This document shows positions 51,207 to 56,016 of a stretch of 56,016 nucleotides of DNA, piece by piece (position 1 is the stretch's first letter; each line of letters opens with the position of its first letter). The position numbers were made by a program, and so were the translations under genes. The notes under the pieces were generated by a model, which did no database searches, was not told the DNA's origin, and was given only the letters and a program-made list of their open reading frames with translations. This DNA is from an uncultured Anaerolineaceae bacterium (GTDB lineage Bacteria > Chloroflexota > Anaerolineae > Anaerolineales > Anaerolineaceae), in NCBI GenBank assembly GCA_927443345.1, contig CAKMKJ010000047.1, positions 1 to 56,016 on the forward strand, read 5' to 3'.

Positions 51207-51721
51207 TTCTTTGCCCGAATTGCCACAACAAAGAATTACCTGGGGCTTATTTTTGCGGTGAATGCGGAACGCAGTTGATTTCTCTTGATTTTCTTAACAC
51301 ACGTATGATTAACAAACCGGTTGATGAAGTTAATGTGAGTGAATCTGGATCAAATTCGTTTCCAACCAGAAGGGTAATTCAAAAGCCAAAAGATCCAAAT
51401 ATATCTTTACATCTGGTTGAAAGTGGAAAAGTAATTCATCTCAGTGATAAAAAGGATTTCACAGTTGGACGAGCTGTTGAAGGACAATCGATATTACCCG
51501 ATGTCGATGTAAGTGCTTATGATGCTTTTTCTTTGGGTGTCTCGAGAATGCATGTTTCACTAAGAATTTTGAATGGCGAAGTATATGTAATGGATCTAGG
51601 ATCATCCAATGGCACCAAGATCAACGGCCAAAAAATTGTTCAGCATGTTGAATATTCTGTCAGTCATGGCGATCTGATAACGCTGGGTAGACTAAAAATG
51701 CAAGTGCTTTTGATTCGGTGA
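51203..51721 (+). CDS. Zinc-ribbon / FHA-domain protein
   Basis: A 172-residue protein. The N-terminal zinc ribbon is CPNCHNKELPGAYFCGECG (Cys4, 7, 19, 22 by spacing). A C-terminal FHA domain (about 75-165) holds FTVGRAVEG, SLGVSRMHVSL and DLGSSNGTKING, the residues that bind phosphothreonine. It probably recognises a target of the nearby kinases. It overlaps the J-VWA gene by 4 bases. Confidence 0.92.
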   Translation: MILCPNCHNKELPGAYFCGECGTQLISLDFLNTRMINKPVDEVNVSESGSNSFPTRRVIQKPKDPNISLHLVESGKVIHLSDKKDFTVGRAVEGQSILPDVDVSAYDAFSLGVSRMHVSLRILNGEVYVMDLGSSNGTKINGQKIVQHVEYSVSHGDLITLGRLKMQVLLIR

Positions 51722-51731
51722 GGGAGAAAAA

Positions 51732-51971
51732 ATGCAGCAAATCATTTTGCATATGTTAAACGAAGATCCGGTGGTGTGTGAAGTGGAGGAATTGCCTCAA
51801 AAGAACGACACCATCTTGCTTGTCCACAATCCGCGGAGGCGTGATGGCAAGGATTTAAGTTATTTGGAAGCCAATGTAAATACTGTTATCTGGCCTATGG
51901 CGCGCGTTTCTTTTATCGAGGTTATGCCAGGTTCTGAAGATGAAAAAATCGTAAGCTTTGTGAGAGAGTAA
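51732..51971 (+). CDS. Small protein of unknown function in the kinase cluster
   Basis: I do not recognise this 79-residue protein. It has no Cys cluster and no membrane helix. A mixed alpha/beta pattern includes VCEVEELPQKNDTILLVHNPRRRDGKD, and an acidic C-terminus (GSEDEKIVSFVRE). AGGGAGAAAA precedes the ATG. It lies between the FHA gene and the response regulator with gaps of 10 and 3 bases, so it is expressed with them. Confidence 0.72.
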   Translation: MQQIILHMLNEDPVVCEVEELPQKNDTILLVHNPRRRDGKDLSYLEANVNTVIWPMARVSFIEVMPGSEDEKIVSFVRE

Positions 51972-51974
51972 AAA

Positions 51975-52697
51975 ATGACAGAAGATAATTTTCGCAATAA
52001 ATTGATTCTTGTGGTTGATGATGAAGAAAGAATGGCGCGTTTTATTCGGCTTAACCTGGAGCATGATGGTTTTCAGGTAGTTGAGGCCCACAAAGGCATG
52101 GATGCGATAAACGAATTGCGCACAAAGATGCCTGATGTGATTTTGCTGGATGTGATGATGCCGGATATTGATGGATTTGAAGCATTGCAATTGATCAGAG
52201 AGACAAGTTCTGTGCCGGTGATCATGCTGACGGCCAAAGGCGAAGAAGATGACCGTGTGAAGGGCCTCGAATTAGGGGCGGATGACTATGTCACCAAGCC
52301 TTTCAGTCCGCGCGAACTGGTCAGCCGGGTTAGAGCTGTACTGAGAAGAACCGAATCTGCAAATGCAGCCAGTGAAGGCGGTCAGATCATTGTTGATGAG
52401 CACCTGAAGATTGATTTTGGACGGCGCGAAGTCAAGCTGGATGGTGACCTCGTTAAGCTGAGACCAACGGAATACCGTCTGCTGTATCATCTTGTGCAAA
52501 ATGCCGGCTGGGTATTGACCTATGACCAGATTTTGGCAAAAGTTTGGGGTTATGAATATCGTGATGAACCTCATTACGTGCGCTTGTATATCAATTACCT
52601 GCGGCAGAAACTTGAAAAAGATCCTGCCAACCCGATCTATATTTTGACTGAACGCGGTGTTGGCTATCGTTTTGTGGATTATAAAAAAGAAGGATAA
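51975..52697 (+). CDS. OmpR/PhoB-family response regulator
   Basis: A 240-residue response regulator. The receiver domain (about 10-125) has the acidic pair VVDDEE, the phosphorylated Asp59 in LLDVMMPDIDG, and the Thr/Lys switch (MLTAKGE, YVTKPFS). The winged-helix C-terminal domain (about 145-235) ends RGVGYRF. There is no histidine kinase gene within this window. It starts 3 bases after the 79-residue gene and therefore shares the transcript of the kinase/phosphatase block. Confidence 0.95.
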   Translation: MTEDNFRNKLILVVDDEERMARFIRLNLEHDGFQVVEAHKGMDAINELRTKMPDVILLDVMMPDIDGFEALQLIRETSSVPVIMLTAKGEEDDRVKGLELGADDYVTKPFSPRELVSRVRAVLRRTESANAASEGGQIIVDEHLKIDFGRREVKLDGDLVKLRPTEYRLLYHLVQNAGWVLTYDQILAKVWGYEYRDEPHYVRLYINYLRQKLEKDPANPIYILTERGVGYRFVDYKKEG

Positions 52698-52762
52698 TTT
52701 CAAGGAACAAGTTTGGTAGAATTACTTAAACTTGAATAATTTTCAACCACCAGGAGTACCGA

Positions 52763-53107
52763 ATGATAAATGAACCGATTCATGTCACGGATGAAGCATT
52801 TGATAAAACAGTAATGCAATCTCCGATCCCTGTTATTGTAGATTTTTGGGCGCCCTGGTGTGGACCATGTAAAGCGGTTGGCCCCATGCTGGATAGAATT
52901 GCCAAAGATTATGAAGGAAAATTAATTGTGGCTAAGGTTAATACGGATGAAAATCCTCAGAACGCCATGAAAAATGAAGTTCAGGGAATTCCGACCATGT
53001 TGTTTGTGGCTAAGGGGAAAGTCGTACACCGTCAGGTCGGCGCACTGCCTGAAGCTAACTTGCGCACTGCCGTGGATCAATTTTTAGAATTAGCCGGCAA
53101 TGCATAA
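52763..53107 (+). CDS. trxA: Thioredoxin
   Basis: A 114-residue thioredoxin with the active site WCGPCK in FWAPWCGPCKAVGPML, the cis-Pro loop GIPTMLF, and the usual IPVIVDFWA start. It reduces protein disulfides in the cytosol. CAGGAG lies before the ATG. It follows the response regulator by 65 bases and probably has its own promoter. Confidence 0.96.
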   Translation: MINEPIHVTDEAFDKTVMQSPIPVIVDFWAPWCGPCKAVGPMLDRIAKDYEGKLIVAKVNTDENPQNAMKNEVQGIPTMLFVAKGKVVHRQVGALPEANLRTAVDQFLELAGNA

Positions 53108-53133
53108 AACAAAAAAAAAGTGGCGGAAATTTG

Positions 53134-53185
53134 AACTGCACCCCAAAAGTTGGACACAAAATCCAACAGAAAGGGGTGCAGTTTT
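53134..53185. terminator. Hairpin between trxA and murA, IS150-end-like
   Basis: AACTGCACCCC (53134-53144) pairs perfectly with GGGGTGCAGTT (53173-53183), enclosing a second hairpin GTTGGA/TCCAAC (53149-53154 and 53162-53167). T's follow. The outer arm with TTGAACTGCACCCC and AGTTGGACACA strongly resembles ends of IS3-family (IS150 group) elements, so this may be a relic IS end now serving as terminator for both converging genes. Confidence 0.7.
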
Positions 53186-53192
53186 ATTATGA

Positions 53193-54476
53193 CTATTCTT
53201 CTTTTTGACGTTCTATTTTTGCGCCCAGCAATTGTAGTTTTTTGTCGACCTGTTCGTATCCGCGGTCAATTTGGTTGACATTGCGAATGATGGATTTGCC
53301 GTTGGCTGATAATGATGCGATTACAAGTGCCATTCCCGCACGAATATCAGGGCTTTCCATTTTTTCACCGGATAAACGGGTTGGCCCTTGAACCATACAG
53401 CGATGGGGGTCACATAACACGATCTGAGCACCCATTCCGACTAATTTATCGGTAAAAAACATGCGTGAAGGGTACATCCAATCATGGAAGAGCACGGTGC
53501 CCTTCGACTGGGTTGCCACGACGATGGCTATACTCATCAAATCCGTTGGAAAAGAGGGCCAGGGCATGACGCCGATGTTTGGAATTGCGCCTCCCAAATC
53601 AGGCTCAATTATTAACTTTTGATCTGATGGAACAATGATGTCATCACCATTTTCTTGCCAGGTGACACCCAGACGGCCAAAGACTAATTTAATCATACCT
53701 AAATACTTGTTGCCAGCATTACGGATGGTGATACTGCCATTGGTTACCGCTGCAGCGCCGATAAAACTGACGACTTCTAGGTAATCGGGTCCGATGGTAA
53801 ATTCGCCACCCTGCAATGAATCAACACCATCAATTTTCAATGTATTTGAACCGATGTGTTTAATTTTTGCGCCGAGTAGATTGAGGAATTGACATAATTC
53901 CTGAACATGAGGTTCTGAAGCAGCATTTCTAATCACAGAACAGCCTTTGGCTCTCACACAAGCCATAATGGCGTTTTCTGTGGCGGTAACGCTGGCTTCA
54001 TCCAACAGAATATCAGCACCAACCAGGCCGTTAGCCTTAAACTTGAAACTGCGATCATAGGTTATGTGAGTGCCAAGTTTTTCAAGCGCCAACAAGTGAG
54101 TATCTACACGGCGACGGCCGATCACATCACCACCAGGAGGCGGGAGCTGCAAATCGCCAGAACGGGCGACCATTGGGCCAGCCAGCAGGATTGAAGCACG
54201 GATTTTTCGGCATAAATCTGGATCAAGATCAGTTGGTCGAACTTCTTTTGCATGCACCTTCCAGGTGCCTGAGCCAAGATCATCCACTTCAACGCCGAGG
54301 CTCATAATCAATTTTCGCATGGTTTGCACATCTTGAATATCAGGCATGTTATGCAAAATTACAGGCTCTTCGGTTAGCAGACAGGCTGCCAGCATGGGCA
54401 GTGCTGCATTTTTATTCCCAGCGGGAATCACTTCGCCTTTGAGAGGCGTTCCGCCTTCAATTACAAATTTTTCCAT
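53193..54476 (-). CDS. murA: UDP-N-acetylglucosamine 1-carboxyvinyltransferase, Asp-type active site
   Basis: A 427-residue enzyme for the first committed step of peptidoglycan synthesis. It transfers enolpyruvate from PEP to UDP-GlcNAc. The N-terminal GNKNAALP loop (Lys22) and the inside-out barrel repeats are present. The loop that usually holds the catalytic, fosfomycin-sensitive Cys reads LPPPGGDVIGRRRVD, with Asp117 in the Cys position. This change is known in mycobacterial, chlamydial and Borrelia MurA and gives fosfomycin resistance. GlmS upstream supplies the precursor pathway. Confidence 0.96.
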   Translation of the reverse strand: MEKFVIEGGTPLKGEVIPAGNKNAALPMLAACLLTEEPVILHNMPDIQDVQTMRKLIMSLGVEVDDLGSGTWKVHAKEVRPTDLDPDLCRKIRASILLAGPMVARSGDLQLPPPGGDVIGRRRVDTHLLALEKLGTHITYDRSFKFKANGLVGADILLDEASVTATENAIMACVRAKGCSVIRNAASEPHVQELCQFLNLLGAKIKHIGSNTLKIDGVDSLQGGEFTIGPDYLEVVSFIGAAAVTNGSITIRNAGNKYLGMIKLVFGRLGVTWQENGDDIIVPSDQKLIIEPDLGGAIPNIGVMPWPSFPTDLMSIAIVVATQSKGTVLFHDWMYPSRMFFTDKLVGMGAQIVLCDPHRCMVQGPTRLSGEKMESPDIRAGMALVIASLSANGKSIIRNVNQIDRGYEQVDKKLQLLGAKIERQKEE

Positions 54477-54676
54477 CAGGTTCTCCAGTGTAAATCGAAA
54501 AATATATTTTCTGTATCCTGTGAATCGATGACTGGTTAATTATAACGTGTGTTTATAATTGATTCAGAAATCGCTTTCTTGAATTAGTGTATACTCGATT
54601 TAAATTTACACATTGGATTAGTTTTATATTTTTTGTTGTCAAATTTTTGAAATCATCTTGTTTTCACGAGGAAAAA

Positions 54677-55810
54677 ATGATAATCATTGAAAAAGTGGAC
54701 ACAAATTCAAATCGACATATTAATGCGTTTGTACAATTTCAATATGATCTTTACAAAGGCGTGCCGCAGTTTTGCCCTCCTTTTTTCAATGACATTAAAC
54801 TAATGCTGAACAAAAGTAAACATCCATTTTATGAACACTCAGATGGAGATTTTCTGGTGGCAAAACAAGACGGTAAAATTGTTGGCCGTCTTGGGATCTT
54901 TGTGAATAATTCATTTAATGAATATCACGAGACAAAAAAGGCCCATTTTTATCTGTTTGAGTGCATCAATGACCAGGAAGTTGCCAACAAACTATTCGAA
55001 ACAGCTTTTACTTGGTGCAAAGAACGTGGTTTGGATGAGGTTGTTGGACCCAAGGGACTTGCGGCATTTGATGGCTATGGTGTTTTGGTGGAGGGGTTTG
55101 AGCACCGCCAGATGATGATCATGATGAACTACAATTATGAATACTATCCCAAACTACTGGAAGCAATCGGATTCGAAAAAGAAGTTGATTTTGTTTCATG
55201 CTATGTGCATGCCCGCAACTTTAATATCCCCCCAAAAGTAAAGGAAGTTGCCCGCAGAGTGAAAGAACGCGGCAATTTCAAAGTTTTGACCTTCAAAAGT
55301 AAACGGCAAATGATGAAAGACTGGGCTGACGAGATTGGTCAAGCCTACAACGATACCTTTATTAATAATTGGGAGTATTATCCGCTCAGTAAAGCAGAAG
55401 TAAAGCTATTGGTGGATAACCTGCTGGTAGTGGCTGACCCCAAGTTGGTGAAAATCATCACTTACAACGATAAAATTGTTGGTTTTTTGTTGGCATTCCC
55501 TGATATTACAGCCGCATTGCAGCGTCATGGTGGAAAGCTCACTCCGTTTGCACTGATTGATATTGGTCTGGAGTTGAAAAAGTCCAAATGGGTATCGATC
55601 AACGGCGCTGGTGTGCTGCCAGAATTTCAAGGCAGAGGCGGAATGGCTTTGTTGTACGATGAAATGGAAAAAACAATCAAAGATTTTGAATTTATCCACG
55701 GTGAAATGACTCAGGTTGCTGAAACAGCAGTGCAAATGCGCAAAGATTTAATAAACCTGGGCGGACAGCCCTACAAGAATCATCGGGTTTATCACAAGAA
55801 GATTGCCTAA
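54677..55810 (+). CDS. GNAT-fold N-acetyltransferase-like protein (paralogue of 21397-22518)
   Basis: A 377-residue protein with the same layout as the one at 21397: an N-terminal FYKGVPQFCPPFFND-like segment, KHPFYEHSDGDFLVAKQDGKIVGRLGIFVNN, and a GNAT acetyl-CoA loop (GVLPEFQGRGGMALLYDEMEK, about 325-345). The substrate is unknown. The ATG at 54677 has GAGG 5 bases upstream; the longer frame from 54587 includes a hydrophobic, poorly supported extension. The last 18 codons and the stop lie inside a 124-bp inverted repeat that ends the window. Confidence 0.78.
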   Translation: MIIIEKVDTNSNRHINAFVQFQYDLYKGVPQFCPPFFNDIKLMLNKSKHPFYEHSDGDFLVAKQDGKIVGRLGIFVNNSFNEYHETKKAHFYLFECINDQEVANKLFETAFTWCKERGLDEVVGPKGLAAFDGYGVLVEGFEHRQMMIMMNYNYEYYPKLLEAIGFEKEVDFVSCYVHARNFNIPPKVKEVARRVKERGNFKVLTFKSKRQMMKDWADEIGQAYNDTFINNWEYYPLSKAEVKLLVDNLLVVADPKLVKIITYNDKIVGFLLAFPDITAALQRHGGKLTPFALIDIGLELKKSKWVSINGAGVLPEFQGRGGMALLYDEMEKTIKDFEFIHGEMTQVAETAVQMRKDLINLGGQPYKNHRVYHKKIA

Positions 55811-56016
55811 TTTGAAAAAAGACGATTTCAAATATGAACTGAACCCCAAATAATAGACACAAAAAGAAAGCACCCCCTGTGAGAGAATTAAGCAGGAGGT
55901 GCTTTCTTTTTGTGTCTATTATTTGGGGTTCAGTTCATAGTTGAAATCGTCTTTTTTCAAATTAGGCAATCTTCTTGTGATAAACCCGATGATTCTTGTA
56001 GGGCTGTCCGCCCAGG
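55756..56016. repeat. Long inverted repeat with 124-bp arms at the window end
   Basis: The left arm 55756-55879 is the reverse complement of 55893-56016 except at two positions (55832/55940 and 55875/55897), around a 13-nt loop. The left arm contains the end of the GNAT-like gene. The core 55835-55937 begins TGAACTGAACCCC and ends GGGGTTCAGTTCA, like an IS3-type end or a small palindromic element. It may be a real inverted duplication or an assembly fold-back. Confidence 0.9.

Noticed and set aside
1-56016. tRNA, rRNA and CRISPR arrays
   Set aside because: None seen when reading the gaps; spacers are short and lack cloverleaf or direct-repeat/spacer patterns. Not tested by software.

Overview
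The window looks like a chromosomal stretch of an anaerobic or facultative bacterium of the Chloroflexota, most likely class Anaerolineae. This is inferred from gene content rather than a marker tree. The supporting features are a fused NuoCD, a 2-oxoacid:ferredoxin oxidoreductase, a RecG-CoaD-SepIVA-like block, the split radical-SAM/DUF2344 pair, many kinase/FHA/VWA signalling proteins, and dispersed intergenic repeats of the ACCACGAAAAACACG type. Most genes are ordinary housekeeping genes packed in short operons. No rRNA, tRNA or CRISPR array was seen. The odd length, a left edge at the end of an IS256-type element and a right edge inside a long inverted repeat suggest a complete assembly contig broken at repeats.

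Layout. 1-1305: IS256-family insertion sequence. 1380-4061: ferredoxin-fused dihydroorotate-dehydrogenase-like protein between two paralogous membrane-anchored proteins of unknown function. 4093-6281: glmS with its own promoter, a glmS self-cleaving ribozyme leader and a strong terminator. 6262-13149: winged-helix regulator divergent from a nuoB-nuoCD-nuoI-(Cys-rich protein)-mrp-ricT-lmbE operon; three copies of a 14-bp box lie between them. 13193-16853: FCD-type regulator with a palindromic operator, then korAB. 16928-19166: argF-rocD. 19212-24335: small membrane protein, pyruvate kinase, GNAT-like protein, sulfurtransferase, metallo-beta-lactamase-fold hydrolase. 24349-27620: a small AT-rich accessory island with vapBC and a two-gene STAND ATPase (membrane NB-ARC-like) plus TPR module. 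27845-33538: housekeeping operon (radical SAM, DUF2344, TrmH-type methylase, FmdB zinc ribbon, 3-ketodihydrosphingosine-reductase-like SDR), a second SDR and ylxP. 33605-37536: folC-lon. 37579-44062: asp23-fakA-degV-recG-coaD-sepIVA-like. 44190-45091: rpmB and rpe.

45097-53107 is the most distinctive block: a PknB-like kinase, an SH3 protein, a kinase fused to a PQQ-type propeller, a PP2C phosphatase, a J-domain/VWA fusion, a zinc-ribbon/FHA protein, a 79-residue unknown, a PhoB-type response regulator and thioredoxin. The kinase + PP2C + VWA core recalls the TerY-phosphorylation triads described by Aravind and colleagues, but here it carries a chaperone J-domain and FHA and response-regulator partners. 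The window ends with murA, whose usual fosfomycin-target Cys is Asp, and a second copy of the GNAT-like protein that runs into a 124-bp-arm inverted repeat.

Together the genes describe a fermentative or ferredoxin-based metabolism (KorAB, partial complex I, pyruvate kinase, ornithine pathway), a cell envelope with amino-sugar and peptidoglycan precursors (GlmS, MurA), phospholipid precursor salvage (FakA/DegV), and unusually rich Ser/Thr phospho-signalling.
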